Positions 8,513 to 17,032 of a stretch of 64,000 bases of DNA are shown one piece after another (the first letter of the stretch is position 1; the number at the start of each line of letters is the position of its first letter). Position numbers and translations under genes: made by a program. The notes under the pieces were generated by a model, which was not told the origin of the DNA, searched no databases, and saw nothing but the letters and a program-made list of their open reading frames with translations. Source of the stretch: Saccharomonospora piscinae (GTDB lineage Bacteria > Actinomycetota > Actinomycetes > Mycobacteriales > Pseudonocardiaceae); contig NZ_VCEK01000003.1 of the NCBI RefSeq assembly GCF_005862235.1, forward strand, positions 62,199-126,198, given 5' to 3'.

Positions 8513-9922
8513 TTGCGATCGCTACGCCCGTTTTCGCGCCGCGCTCGCCGCGAGTACCGGGACGATGTCGACCGGGCGTTCGGCCGCGTCGAACGGATCA
8601 CCGCGGTGGGCGGGTTGATCGGGACGCTGGAGCAGCTCACCACGGCCCGGAGCATGAGCGATCGTGGTCTGCTGGCGTGGCCGGTCGCGCGCACGCGGCT
8701 GCGCGGGTTCAACGGCAGGGCGGGCAGCGTACTGAACGCGCTGGTCGCGTACCCGAACGTCAAGCTGACGCTGGCCGCCCGTGCCACCGCTGCCGCCGGT
8801 CTCCTGCTGGGCGCGCGGAGCCGGCGCGGCCGAGCCTCGTTGACCGCCGCCATGGCGGGGAGCAACACGGTGCTGCACCTGCGCAACGTGTACGGCTCCG
8901 ACGGGTCGGACCAGCTGGCGACACTGAGCTACGCGGCGGCGAGTCTGGAGAAGCTCGCCGCCGTGGACGACCGGGTCAGCAGGGAGATCGCACTCGGTTT
9001 CGTGGCCGCGCAGAGTTGCCTCGCCTACGGCACCTCGGGTGCGGCGAAGCTGGTGTCGTCCACGTGGCGCGACGGCACCGCGATCCTGCACATCTTCCGA
9101 TGCGTGACCTACGGCGACCGGACGCTGTACGAGCTGTGCCGCCACCGTCCGTGGCTCGCCCGCGTGCTCGCATGGAGTGTGATCGTCGGTGAGCTGGCGT
9201 TCCCGCTCGTGCTGGTGGCTCCGCAGCGGCTGCGGCCGCTGTTCTTCGGTGCCGGGGCGGCCTTCCATGTCGCGAACGCCAAGTTCATGGGCTTGAACAG
9301 GTTCTTCTGGTCGTTCGTCGGGAGCTATCCCGCCGTCGCCCACGTCGCCGGCCGGCGGTGGCGCAGTGCGAGCCCCGTGCCGGTGGAGAGGTCCGTCGCG
9401 CGCGGGCACCGGTTGTCGGGTCTGCTGGCGATCGCCGGGTTCGGGGCCTGGCTCGGGGTGTCGGTGTTGCAACAGCTCAACCGCCGGGACCCGTGGTCGA
9501 AACGGCTCGACCCGAGTTCGGTGTTCGTACCCGAGTGGAAGTTCTTCGCCCCCACTCCGGTGCGCCACGACTACAACCTCCTGTACCGGGTGGAAGCCGA
9601 CCACGGCGAACCGAGCCCGTGGCGCGAGATCGGAATCATCGAGCCCCGGCGGACGGGCCACCTGGTCTGGCATCCGGGCAGGCGCGAGGAGAAGGCGTTG
9701 TTCGACGCCGCCAACGAACTGTTCCGCACGGCCCAGCGCACCGAGAACCGGGACCAGGTCCGGCTGACCGTCCCGTACCTCACGCTGCTCAACTACGTGA
9801 CGAACCGGGCGGAAGGGGTGAAGTCGGGGGACCGGGTCCAGTTCCTGCTCGCCACGTCCGCCTCCCACGAGCCGGACGTGCGGCCCGAAGCCGTCTACGT
9901 GTCGTCGTTCCACCGGATCTGA
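8513..9922 (+). CDS. HTTM-like membrane protein
   Basis: 469-residue protein with an Arg-rich N-terminus (PFSRRARREYRDD), several hydrophobic helices and a soluble C-terminal part. The segment FRCVTYGDRTLYELCRHRP and, after the last helix, VPEWKFFAPTPVRHDYNLLYR resemble HTTM/DoxX-like proteins, a group related to vitamin K-dependent gamma-carboxylase membrane domains. I do not see the gamma-carboxylase active-site Lys context with confidence, so no reaction is claimed. TTG at 8513 follows GGAAGGA at 8498-8504; a TTG at 8429 would add 28 low-complexity residues. The gene converges on the P450 with a 29-base gap. Confidence 0.7.
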   Translation: MRSLRPFSRRARREYRDDVDRAFGRVERITAVGGLIGTLEQLTTARSMSDRGLLAWPVARTRLRGFNGRAGSVLNALVAYPNVKLTLAARATAAAGLLLGARSRRGRASLTAAMAGSNTVLHLRNVYGSDGSDQLATLSYAAASLEKLAAVDDRVSREIALGFVAAQSCLAYGTSGAAKLVSSTWRDGTAILHIFRCVTYGDRTLYELCRHRPWLARVLAWSVIVGELAFPLVLVAPQRLRPLFFGAGAAFHVANAKFMGLNRFFWSFVGSYPAVAHVAGRRWRSASPVPVERSVARGHRLSGLLAIAGFGAWLGVSVLQQLNRRDPWSKRLDPSSVFVPEWKFFAPTPVRHDYNLLYRVEADHGEPSPWREIGIIEPRRTGHLVWHPGRREEKALFDAANELFRTAQRTENRDQVRLTVPYLTLLNYVTNRAEGVKSGDRVQFLLATSASHEPDVRPEAVYVSSFHRI

Positions 9923-9951
9923 CGGGCGGGAGGCTCACCGACGACGCGGGG

Positions 9952-11157
9952 TCAGTCGCTCGCGCGTGCTCCGAGTTTGACGGGAAGGCGTCGCAGCGAG
10001 TGCAGATAGGGGTTCTGCGCCCAGTCGAGTTCTTCCGGTCGGCAACCGATCCGCAGCTGTGGGTAACGCCGCAGCAGTGTGCCGATCGCGATCTTCGACT
10101 CCAGCCTGGCCAGCCCCGCGCCGAGACAACGGTACTTCCCGTGCCCGAACGCCAGATGCGCTGATGCGTCCCGGGTGGGGTCGAAGCGATCCGGGTCGGT
10201 GAACTGTCGCGGGTCCCGGTTGCCCGACGTCAACGCGAAGGAGACCAGTTTCCCTTCCGGGATCTCGGTGTCGGCGACCCGCACCGGTGCAGTCGTCGCG
10301 CGCACGGCACTGATGTTGTGCGGGCCGTTGTACCGCAACAGCTCCTCCACGGCACCGTCCAACAGCGACGGATCGCGTCGGATCGCCGCGAGGCTTTCCG
10401 GGTGGCGAAGCAGGGTGTGGACGGAGGTGGTGATGAAGCTGAACGTCGTCTCGACGGCGAGAGTGATCAGAATCAGCCCGCTGTGCAGCAGAGTGGTGTC
10501 GGAGAGCCGGGAATCCTCGCGTGCGCGAGCCAGCAGAGCGGAGAGCAGGTCGGCACCGGGCGCAGAACGGAGCCGCACGATCGTGTCGGCGAGTACGCCG
10601 ATCAACGCGCGGTTGGCCGCCCTGCTTCCGCCGAGCACCATGTCGCGCACGTGCCCGGCCACCTCGTCCTGCCGATCCTCGGCGATGCCGAGCAGCTCGC
10701 AGCACATCGCCGACGCGTACGGCAGGGCGAAGCCGCGCAGCAGGTCATCGTCGTCTCCGGCGGCGAACCGGTCGAGGAACCGCTCGGCGTGCCGCCTCGC
10801 GGACCCCTCCAGCGACGTCGCATGGGTGGTGCCGAGTTCGGTGCGCAACAGGCCCCGAAGGTGCTCCCCGAACGTGCGCATGACCTGTTCGGACGCCTGG
10901 GCCTCCGGATCGTCCCCGATGCCGAGCTGCCGCCTGTTGGCGGCGATCAACGTCTCCGGGTCCTTACTCAGGCGGTGGTCTCGCAGCAGGCGGCGGATGT
11001 CGTCGTAGTTCACCACCAGCCACGACTGTTGCCTGCCACCGGCGAGGAACCGGTGCAGGCCGCCCTCGGCCCTGAGCTCGGCGAAGGTGTCGTGGGGCGC
11101 CTCATGGAACCGGGCGTCCAAGGTGAGTTCCGGGCTCGCCCGGTTCCATTCGGTCAT
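9952..11157 (-). CDS. Cytochrome P450
   Basis: Soluble bacterial class I P450, 401 residues. The haem-ligand loop is FGHGKYRCLGAGLARLE with Cys344; the usual His two residues before Cys is Arg here and the usual GxH is G-K-Y. The I-helix has LAVETTFSF with the acid/Thr pair for oxygen activation, and the K-helix ExxR is EELLR. No ferredoxin or reductase is adjacent, so electrons must come from elsewhere. ATG at 11157 lies 16 bases after the stop of the small CxCxC peptide gene; a TTG at 11187 would overlap that gene. Tight linkage suggests that the peptide, or a product tied to it, is the substrate or partner; this is inference. An orphan tailoring P450 is the alternative. Confidence 0.93.
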   Translation of the reverse strand: MTEWNRASPELTLDARFHEAPHDTFAELRAEGGLHRFLAGGRQQSWLVVNYDDIRRLLRDHRLSKDPETLIAANRRQLGIGDDPEAQASEQVMRTFGEHLRGLLRTELGTTHATSLEGSARRHAERFLDRFAAGDDDDLLRGFALPYASAMCCELLGIAEDRQDEVAGHVRDMVLGGSRAANRALIGVLADTIVRLRSAPGADLLSALLARAREDSRLSDTTLLHSGLILITLAVETTFSFITTSVHTLLRHPESLAAIRRDPSLLDGAVEELLRYNGPHNISAVRATTAPVRVADTEIPEGKLVSFALTSGNRDPRQFTDPDRFDPTRDASAHLAFGHGKYRCLGAGLARLESKIAIGTLLRRYPQLRIGCRPEELDWAQNPYLHSLRRLPVKLGARASD

Positions 11158-11173
11158 GTCGTCAGTGTTTCGC

Positions 11174-11431
11174 TCACTGCGTGACAAGCTCGCGGCGAGC
11201 GTTGATCAGTTCGGCCGCGCTGCTGTCCTCCGGAAGCCGCGCCACGGTCTCCTCGACCGCGATCCCGTAGTTGGCGCTCGCCACGTCGCAGCTACACCCG
11301 CACACGTACATCGTCATGTCGAAACCGCTGATGAATCCCGTGATCGCCTTCTCGGCCAGTGCGGCGGCCAACTCGGTCGAGTCCCGGGACAGCTCACTGT
11401 CGTTCATGGCGGCGGCAACACTCGTGTCCAT
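11174..11431 (-). CDS. Small Cys-rich protein with CxCxC core, coupled to P450
   Basis: 85-residue protein I do not recognise. Residues 1-38 are an acidic, helix-prone N-terminus (SELSRDSTELAAALAEKAI). The centre is DMTMYVCGCSCDVASANYG with Cys44, Cys46 and Cys48, the only cysteines. An acidic helical tail follows. There is no signal peptide or membrane segment. ATG at 11431 has AAGGGA upstream. The layout of a helical leader followed by a short Cys/Ser/Tyr-rich stretch is reminiscent of ribosomally made, post-translationally modified peptides, but here a further 35-residue tail follows the core, so a small metal-binding protein serving the P450 is equally possible. Confidence 0.7.
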   Translation of the reverse strand: MDTSVAAAMNDSELSRDSTELAAALAEKAITGFISGFDMTMYVCGCSCDVASANYGIAVEETVARLPEDSSAAELINARRELVTQ

Positions 11432-11574
11432 TCCCTGATCCCTTCGTGCGTCGTCCGTGGCACGGCTGGCCAACTCACGGTAGATCGGCGCAGGTCACCC
11501 GCGAGTCCAGCAAGATGCTGATTTCTCGGGGTCGGCCGGGCGGCGGCAGGTGGACAGAGGTTGGCGGCGCTCGC

Positions 11575-12366
11575 TCAGCCCGGTGCCGTCACCCGCCAGT
11601 GGTAGCCGTCGGGGTCGGTGAAGCGCCCAGTGTGGCGCCCGTCGGCGGTCCGGCTCGCCGGGGCGGTGACCCGGCCCCCGGCGGCGGCCGCGGCCTTGAG
11701 CAGGGCGTCGAGGTCGTCGCGGGAGGCGGCGGTGTGGGCGAGGACCACGGCGGAGAAGCCGTCGCCGCGTTCGTCGACGCCGACGTCCTTGGCGAGGGCC
11801 TTGCGGGGAAGCAGGCCGAGCCGGTATCCGCCCCCGGGGCGGGTGAAGTCGACGAACTTGTCTCCGTAGTCGTGGTCGGCGCTCATGCCCAGCGCCTCGT
11901 AGAACGCCTGGGACGCGGTCGGTTTGGCGACCCCGAGGTAGACCGCGAGTTCGAGGGGCTTCGGCTGGGCGTGCGGGGGTGTGGTGTTCTTCTTCGCCGT
12001 AGCCGCCAGCTTCCACAGGGCCCCGTCCGGCGCCCGGTACGCGCCGGTGAACTCGCCGAAGAGTTGCTTCTTCGCCGGTTTCACGACGGTCGCGCCGTGG
12101 TCGGTGGCCGTGCCGAGAAGTGTCTCAACGTCGCTGGGCGCCTCGACGATGGCGGACAGAACGACGCCGCGGAATCCGGTCGTCGCCGGGGAGGTGCCGA
12201 CGTCGCTCGCGAGCGTGCCGATCTCGCGGAGCTCCAGCTTTCCGATGCCGTGCAGGTCGAGGTTGTTTCCGTGATCTTCGGTCGCGGCGAACGCGCCGGT
12301 GTAGAACGCGCGGGCGGACTGCTCGTCCGCGACGCCGAGCGTGACGAGGTCGAGGGTGAGTGACAA
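11575..12366 (-). CDS. Two-domain VOC (glyoxalase-like) protein
   Basis: 263-residue protein with two vicinal-oxygen-chelate modules, about 1-125 and 135-260. Each starts with the typical strand and helix (LDLVTLGVADEQSARAFYTGA; LAVYLGVAKPTASQAFYEALG), and each ends in a DPDG-type turn (APDGALWKL; DPDGYHWRV). VOC proteins include glyoxalases, dioxygenases and resistance proteins; no substrate can be assigned. It lies 44 bases downstream of the next VOC gene on the same strand, probably in one operon with the AraC regulator. Confidence 0.85.
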   Translation of the reverse strand: MSLTLDLVTLGVADEQSARAFYTGAFAATEDHGNNLDLHGIGKLELREIGTLASDVGTSPATTGFRGVVLSAIVEAPSDVETLLGTATDHGATVVKPAKKQLFGEFTGAYRAPDGALWKLAATAKKNTTPPHAQPKPLELAVYLGVAKPTASQAFYEALGMSADHDYGDKFVDFTRPGGGYRLGLLPRKALAKDVGVDERGDGFSAVVLAHTAASRDDLDALLKAAAAAGGRVTAPASRTADGRHTGRFTDPDGYHWRVTAPG

Positions 12367-12410
12367 GGCGTGGCTCCGTTGTGGGTGGTGTGACGTGCCG
12401 GGTGGGCCGG

Positions 12411-12821
12411 TCAGCCGCGCTGGTTGATGCGGATGAGGTTGCCGGAGGGATCGCGGAAGGCGCAGTCGCGGACGCCGTAGTCCTGGTCGATCGGTTCCTG
12501 GACCACGTCCGCACCGGCGGCTTCGAGCCGTTCGAAGAGGCCGTCGAGGTCGTCGGTGGCCAGGGTGATGGCCGTGTAGGCGCCCTTGGCGATCAGTTCG
12601 AAAATTGTGCGGCGCTCGTCGTCGTTGATGCCGGGATCGAGGGCGGGCGGGTGCAGGAGGATCGAGGTGTCGGCCTGCCCGGGCGGGCTCACGGTGATCC
12701 AGCGAAGGCCCTGGTAGCCGACGTCGTTGCGGACCTCGAAGCCGAGCTTGTCGCGGTAGAAGCCCAGTGCGGCCTCGGGGTCGGTCTGCGGGAGGAAGGC
12801 GTACTGCACGGTGATGTCCAT
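12411..12821 (-). CDS. VOC (glyoxalase/bleomycin-resistance-like) protein
   Basis: Single-module VOC protein of 136 residues: MDITVQYAFLPQTDPEAAL, a helix GFYRDKLGFEV, and the closing turn FRDPSGNLIRINQ with its conserved Asp-Pro-x-Gly. Length and motif order fit the bleomycin-resistance/glyoxalase subgroup. ATG at 12821 starts at the fold; the longer open frame extends into the upstream regulator. It sits 19 bases behind the AraC-type gene, so that protein is likely its activator. Confidence 0.87.
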   Translation of the reverse strand: MDITVQYAFLPQTDPEAALGFYRDKLGFEVRNDVGYQGLRWITVSPPGQADTSILLHPPALDPGINDDERRTIFELIAKGAYTAITLATDDLDGLFERLEAAGADVVQEPIDQDYGVRDCAFRDPSGNLIRINQRG

Positions 12822-12840
12822 ACCCGTCACGCTAGGGCGC

Positions 12841-13275
12841 CTACTGGGGTCGCGCTTCTCGATTCCTGACCGGCTTGGACACCTGCTTGGCAAGGCACGG
12901 AGGAACCCCCGCAGCGGCGTGGGCCTGGTCGCGGCGGTAGGAACTCGGAGGTAGACCCACCAACTCGGTGAACCGCGTACTGAAGGTTCCCAGCGACGAG
13001 AAGCCCACCGCGAAGCACACCTCGGTGACCGTGAGATCACCACGCCGCAGCAATGTCATCGCGCGTTCGATGCGCCGGGTCATCAGATAGGAGTACGGAG
13101 CCTCGCCGTACACCCGCCGGAACTCGCGGCTGAGGTGCCCGGCGGACACGTGCGCCTCGCGGGCGAGCGCCTCCACGTTCAACGGCTTGGCGTAGTCCCG
13201 GTCGATCCGGTCCCGGACACGACGCAGCGCCACGATGTCCCGCAACCGTTGCGACTCCGAGCGCCGTGCCGTCAT
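12841..13275 (-). CDS. AraC-family transcriptional regulator
   Basis: 144-residue regulator made of little more than the AraC DNA-binding domain: first HTH LNVEALAREAHVSAGHLSREF, second HTH in LTVTEVCFAVGFSSLGTFSTRF, and the PSSYRR end signature. It lacks the usual ligand-binding domain, as in the short SoxS/MarA-like or VOC-linked regulators of Actinobacteria. It heads an AraC-VOC-VOC operon. ATG at 13275 removes a low-complexity extension that would run into the hairpin at 13312-13364. Confidence 0.9.
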   Translation of the reverse strand: MTARRSESQRLRDIVALRRVRDRIDRDYAKPLNVEALAREAHVSAGHLSREFRRVYGEAPYSYLMTRRIERAMTLLRRGDLTVTEVCFAVGFSSLGTFSTRFTELVGLPPSSYRRDQAHAAAGVPPCLAKQVSKPVRNREARPQ

Positions 13276-13311
13276 GGCGGCATCATGCCACGTGGTCGGC
13301 TGGGGTGGGTC

Positions 13312-13364
13312 GCCGCGAAGGCCACCCTCGCTGCGTCTCACGCAGTCAGGGTGGCCTTCGCGGC
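13312..13364 (-). terminator. Perfect 17-bp hairpin downstream of the K+ channel gene
   Basis: Arms 13312-13328 and 13348-13364 are exact reverse complements over 17 bases. The 19-base loop itself can form CTGCGT/ACGCAG. No U-tract follows, as is common in high-GC actinobacteria. It lies 14 bases beyond the channel stop and upstream of the AraC gene, so it should end the channel transcript. Confidence 0.7.
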
Positions 13365-13377
13365 ACACACCGCTGCG

Positions 13378-14415
13378 CTAGCCGCCGTCCTGACGCAGGG
13401 CCGTGGCCACGTCGGCCGGGGTCAGTGGCCGCTCGCTCACGTAGTACAGGATCGCGCCGGCGGGGAGTTCGGCGCGCCAGCCCGGGTTGACCACGAGGCC
13501 GTCGTCGCCGCGCGCGGCCAGCAGGGTGGCGTCGTGGGCGCGGGCGAGCGCGGTGCGGCACCGCGCCGCCGGCACGGCACCCAGCTCACGGGGCAGCGTG
13601 AGCGAGTAGGTGTTGGCGCCGCCGTGGGTCATCAGGCCCGCGTAGACCTCGCTGATCCCCGGGGACTGGAGCTCCTCGGTGATCATGCGGGTGGTGTGCC
13701 ACTGCACCGGCTGCACCCGGTCGCTGACATAGTTCAGCAGTCGCGCCCGTTCGAGGTCCCGCAGTGTCACCACCACGTGCGCGCCCTCGTCGACCTCGTC
13801 CACCGCCAGTGCCACCGCGAGGGCCTCGTTGTCGTCGCGGGCGTCAACGAGCACGGTGCGCGCCCGGTGGACGCCCGCCCTGCGCAGGACGCCGGTGTCG
13901 GTGAGGTCGCCGCGCACGAACGCCACGGGTTCACCGGACATCGGGTGGGAGCCGACCTCGTCCCACGCACACAGCACGAGCGTGCGGTTCTCGCCGTCGG
14001 ACAGCAGTTCCGTGACGATGCGTTCGGTGCGGCCCGGCGTGTAGCCGAGCAGGACGGTGTGGCCCGACTCGTCGATCGTGATCGTTCCCTGCATGCGCTG
14101 CCCCCTCACCTTCTCCAGCACCGAGGCCAGTTTCGTGAACACCGTGGTGAGGGCCACGATGCCGCCGATGATGACGTAGACACCCACGGCGTGTCCCGCC
14201 GCCGACTCCGGGTAGAAGTCGCCGTAGCCGACGGTCGAGGCGGTGACGACGAAGTACCACCAGTAGTTCGCGGGCTCGGTGAGTTCGTTGCCCGGCTCGG
14301 CCAGCGCCATCAGCGGCCAGCTCGTGGCGAACACACCCAGGATCACGATCACGGGTGTCGCCCACGACGTCACCACCGCGAGCCGCGACAGCAGCCGCGA
14401 CAGGACGAACAGCAT
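13378..14415 (-). CDS. Potassium channel with TrkA-N (RCK) domain
   Basis: 345-residue channel of the two-helix Kch type. Membrane helix 1 spans about 12-33, then the pore helix and selectivity filter TVGYGD (61-66), then helix 2 at about 77-97. The cytoplasmic part has a TrkA-N Rossmann segment (HTVLLGYTPGRTERIVTELL) and a C-terminal TrkA-C-like portion. K+ flux is probably gated by nucleotide binding. The filter is intact. It is a single gene with its own downstream hairpin. Confidence 0.92.
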   Translation of the reverse strand: MLFVLSRLLSRLAVVTSWATPVIVILGVFATSWPLMALAEPGNELTEPANYWWYFVVTASTVGYGDFYPESAAGHAVGVYVIIGGIVALTTVFTKLASVLEKVRGQRMQGTITIDESGHTVLLGYTPGRTERIVTELLSDGENRTLVLCAWDEVGSHPMSGEPVAFVRGDLTDTGVLRRAGVHRARTVLVDARDDNEALAVALAVDEVDEGAHVVVTLRDLERARLLNYVSDRVQPVQWHTTRMITEELQSPGISEVYAGLMTHGGANTYSLTLPRELGAVPAARCRTALARAHDATLLAARGDDGLVVNPGWRAELPAGAILYYVSERPLTPADVATALRQDGG

Positions 14416-14516
14416 CCGGCCCTCCGGAGATCACGAGATGTCGGTACCAGAGTGAAGCACGCCGCCGTGATCGCCTCACGCGGTGCCCGGCATCGCGCGC
14501 GCCGGACGCCGCGTGG

Positions 14517-15482
14517 TCAGGACTGCTCGGCGGCCCTGGCGAATGCCTTCTCGTCCTCCCTGCCGAACGTGTCCTCCAGCTGTTCGGGGGAGTGGTCGAC
14601 GTCGATCTCGGCGACGTCGGCACCCCGTGCCGACTCGATCGCGCCGAGGCGCCGCTGGGCCCGGTCGGCGGCGTACTGGACGAACTCCTGGTTGTCGATG
14701 CCGAACGGATGCTCGTCGAACTGCTCGTTCACCCACTCGATCATGCTGAGGGCGTGGGGCAGCAGTTCGCCCATGCGCTGCTGCACGACGTCCCACAGCG
14801 AGTCGTCGGCGGCGACGTGTCGGCGGCACGTGAACGTGCCCCACGCCATGTGCCTGCGCTCGTCGTCGGCGATGCGGCGCACGAGTTCCTGCATGCCGGG
14901 CAGGATCGCCCTGCCGGTGCAGATCTTCTGCCAGGCGTAGTAGCCGGTCAGCGCGAGCGAACCCTCGATGACGTGGTTGTAGGTCACGCTGGCGCGCACC
15001 TGGTTGCGGGGGCTGGGGTCGTCGGCGAGGACGCGCAGCGACGCGGGCAGCTCCTCGTAGAACAGCCTGCGGTAGTGCGGGTTCTCGGCGACGAAGGGAT
15101 GCAGGTCGTCGGTGAGCCCCACGGCGTCCATCCAGCGCCGGAACACTTCGGTGTGCTTGGCCTCCTCGAAGCAGAACTGCGACAGGTACATCTCGTCGCC
15201 GAGCCTGCCTTCGGCGGCCATCGCCCGCAGGAACGGCTGGATGTCCTCGGTGACCGCTTCCTCGCCTGCCACGAACTGCGCACAGAGGTAGGTGGCCGAA
15301 CGGCGTTGCTCGTCGGTGAGGGCGGCCCAGTCCGCGGCGTCGGAGCCGAAGTCGATGTCGGCCGGGTTCCAGAACCGCCGGTTGCCCTTGACGAACAGGC
15401 GCAGCGGGAACGAGTCCCAGTTCAGTCCCCCTCGGCGCAGCGACTGAAAGCCGTCTCGGTGCTTGGTGCCGGTGTCGGTCAT
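14517..15482 (-). CDS. R2-like ligand-binding oxidase (R2lox)
   Basis: 321-residue ferritin-fold protein of the R2lox group (Rv0233-like), related to ribonucleotide reductase R2 but acting as a Mn/Fe ligand-binding oxidase. Metal-ligand motifs are visible: [17 protein letters not shown], a middle Glu in [14 protein letters not shown], and [10 protein letters not shown]2lox proteins bind a long-chain fatty-acid ligand and form a Tyr-Val ether crosslink. ATG at 15482 overlaps the TetR stop (ATGA) and has GGAAGGA upstream, so the regulator and oxidase are translationally coupled. No reductase R1 gene is near, which supports R2lox over true R2. Confidence 0.88.
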   Translation of the reverse strand: MTDTGTKHRDGFQSLRRGGLNWDSFPLRLFVKGNRRFWNPADIDFGSDAADWAALTDEQRRSATYLCAQFVAGEEAVTEDIQPFLRAMAAEGRLGDEMYLSQFCFEEAKHTEVFRRWMDAVGLTDDLHPFVAENPHYRRLFYEELPASLRVLADDPSPRNQVRASVTYNHVIEGSLALTGYYAWQKICTGRAILPGMQELVRRIADDERRHMAWGTFTCRRHVAADDSLWDVVQQRMGELLPHALSMIEWVNEQFDEHPFGIDNQEFVQYAADRAQRRLGAIESARGADVAEIDVDHSPEQLEDTFGREDEKAFARAAEQS

Positions 15483-16090
15483 GGCGTTGTCCTTCCGGTC
15501 TCGTCGGAGTGCTCGGTACGGAGCAGCGGACCGACCGCGGCGCACACGGCCTCGGCCGCGTCGGTGGCGGAACGGGTGGGCAGGACGACGTAGCTGAGGG
15601 TGAGCCGGGTCATGGTCTCGGCCACGAACCGGGGATCGTGGATCGCCGGGAGCCGCTCGCGCAGGTACGACTCGGCCAGGTCGGTGGCGGCGTGCAGCAC
15701 CGGTTGCCCCCGGGTGGTGAGCAGCGGGAGCAGGTCCTCGGCGGCCTCCGCGCCCGTGACGGCGGCGACGAGCCGGTTCTCCTTGGCGTGCCGGACGGTG
15801 TAGGCCGTGGCGGCGCGGATGCCCGCGAGGACGTCGTCCGCGCCGTCGAGCCGTTGCCGTACTCCGTCGGTGAACTCGGCGAGCGTGCGCAGCGCCACGG
15901 CCTGCACCAGCGCGGACTTGCTGCCGAACTCGTTGTAGACGGTCTGCCTGCTCACCCCGACGGCGGTGGCCACGTCGGCCATGCGCAGGCCCGCGTATCC
16001 GCCGCGTGGCAGCAACGCGGCCGTGGCGTCGAGCAGCTGTTCGCGCAGCGACGCTCTGGCTCGCTCGGTGAACGGTGTGATCGAGGACAC
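15479..16090 (-). CDS. TetR-family regulator of the R2lox operon
   Basis: 203-residue TetR regulator: the N-terminal [25 protein letters not shown] is at about 37-58, and the rest is an all-helical ligand domain. It is cotranscribed with R2lox through an ATGA overlap. I chose GTG at 16090: a TTGACG -35 (16120-16125) and AAGAAT -10 (16097-16102) with a 17-base spacer put the transcript start at that codon, so the message would be leaderless. A GTG at 16114 lies inside the promoter. Autoregulation is likely through the inverted repeat TTGAC...GTCAA over the promoter. Because the oxidase binds fatty acids, a lipid effector is plausible but inferred. Confidence 0.88.
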   Translation of the reverse strand: MSSITPFTERARASLREQLLDATAALLPRGGYAGLRMADVATAVGVSRQTVYNEFGSKSALVQAVALRTLAEFTDGVRQRLDGADDVLAGIRAATAYTVRHAKENRLVAAVTGAEAAEDLLPLLTTRGQPVLHAATDLAESYLRERLPAIHDPRFVAETMTRLTLSYVVLPTRSATDAAEAVCAAVGPLLRTEHSDETGRTTP

Positions 16091-16096
16091 GATGGG

Positions 16097-16125
16097 ATTC
16101 TTGACACCGCGCACGTTCGCGTCAA
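16097..16125 (-). promoter_or_regulatory. Promoter and candidate TetR operator
   Basis: On the minus strand -35 TTGACG and -10 AAGAAT are 17 bases apart, one of the clearest promoters in the window. The same stretch contains TTGAC and GTCAA as inverted arms 15 bases apart, covering the -35 and the edge of the -10, a usual place for TetR autorepression. It serves the TetR-R2lox operon. Confidence 0.6.
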
Positions 16126-16173
16126 TCCGCTGGACGTGCGATGTCGGGCCGTCAACCCGCTACCGTGGTCGCC

Positions 16174-16824
16174 GTGACCGCGTGCGTGGGCTTCGACCTC
16201 GACATGACCCTCATCGATCCGCGGCCCGGCATGGCCGAGGCGATGAACACCCTCGCCGGGGAGTCGGGGCTGCCGTTCGACGGCGAGCACTTCGCCGCGA
16301 ACCTCGGAGCACCCCTGGAGCACGTGCTGCGCGAGTTCGGCGCGCCCGAGGACCGGCTGCCCGCGCTCGTCGCGCGGTTCCGGCAGACGTATCCCGACCT
16401 CGTCATCCCGCGCACCGTGGCGCTGCCCGGCGCGGGCGAGGCACTGGCCGCCGTGCGTGGTGCGGGCGCGCGGACGCTGGTCGTCACGGGCAAGTACGCG
16501 CCCAACGCCCAGCGCCACGTGCGGGCGCTGGGCTGGACCGTGGACCGGCTCGTCGGCGGGCTCTGGTCAACGGCGAAGGCCACGGCGCTGACCGAACACC
16601 GGGCGTCGGTGTACGTGGGGGACCACGTCGGCGACATCCGGGGTGCGCTGGCCGCCGGTGCCGTCGCCGTCGGGGTCGCCACCGGACCGTGTCCCCGGGA
16701 CGAGTTGCTGGCCGCGGGCGCGCACGTGGTGCTGGACTCGCTCACCGAGTTCCCGCGCTGGTTCGCGGCACACGGTGAGCGCGGCGCGATCACGCCTGGC
16801 GGTGCTCCCGGACCAGCGCGATGA
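16174..16824 (+). CDS. HAD-superfamily phosphatase
   Basis: 216-residue HAD hydrolase with nucleophile motif GFDLDMTLID close to the N-terminus, motif II LVVTGKYAP (Thr), and motif IV VYVGDHVGDI. The cap is the small helical type between motifs I and II (subclass I, PGP-like), so phosphoglycolate or another small phosphate ester is possible but not shown. GTG at 16174 is seven bases behind TACCGT (16159-16164), consistent with a leaderless start; ATG at 16141 would add 11 residues that overlap the promoter. It diverges from the TetR gene and its end overlaps the next, opposite gene. Confidence 0.85.
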   Translation: MTACVGFDLDMTLIDPRPGMAEAMNTLAGESGLPFDGEHFAANLGAPLEHVLREFGAPEDRLPALVARFRQTYPDLVIPRTVALPGAGEALAAVRGAGARTLVVTGKYAPNAQRHVRALGWTVDRLVGGLWSTAKATALTEHRASVYVGDHVGDIRGALAAGAVAVGVATGPCPRDELLAAGAHVVLDSLTEFPRWFAAHGERGAITPGGAPGPAR

Positions 16825-17032
16825 GCCCCAGCGCGAGGCCGAGCGGGCTGACGATCCCGGCGAACGCGGACAGCCAGATGGGCAGTTCCGAGTAGCCCGC
16901 CGCGAAGAGCAGGAACACGACCACCACGGCGACCATGCCCACCGCGAACAGTCCGATGCCGAGCCGCATCAGCCAGGGCTTTCGCGTGATGGCCGAATTC
17001 TTGTCGTGGACAGTGGTTCCCATGTCGGACAT
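16790..17032 (-). CDS. Small two-helix membrane protein, hypothetical
   Basis: 80 residues with two hydrophobic helices (IGLFAVGMVAVVVVFLLFAAG and LSAFAGIVSPLGLALGLIAL), short basic ends and no recognised motif. Its 3' end overlaps the HAD gene by 35 bases in convergent orientation. ATG at 17032 or 17023 are both possible. Function unknown. Confidence 0.65.
   Translation of the reverse strand: MSDMGTTVHDKNSAITRKPWLMRLGIGLFAVGMVAVVVVFLLFAAGYSELPIWLSAFAGIVSPLGLALGLIALVREHRQA

Noticed and set aside
8513-9922. Vitamin K-dependent gamma-carboxylase
   Set aside because: Only general HTTM-like features are visible; active-site residues could not be identified with confidence.
10971-11187. TTG at 11187 as the P450 start
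   Set aside because: It overlaps the peptide gene and adds ten residues outside the usual P450 N-terminus; ATG 11157 gives a normal length, though TTG cannot be excluded.
14517-15482. Ribonucleotide reductase small subunit
   Set aside because: No large subunit nearby; length and linkage to TetR fit R2lox (Rv0233-like) better.
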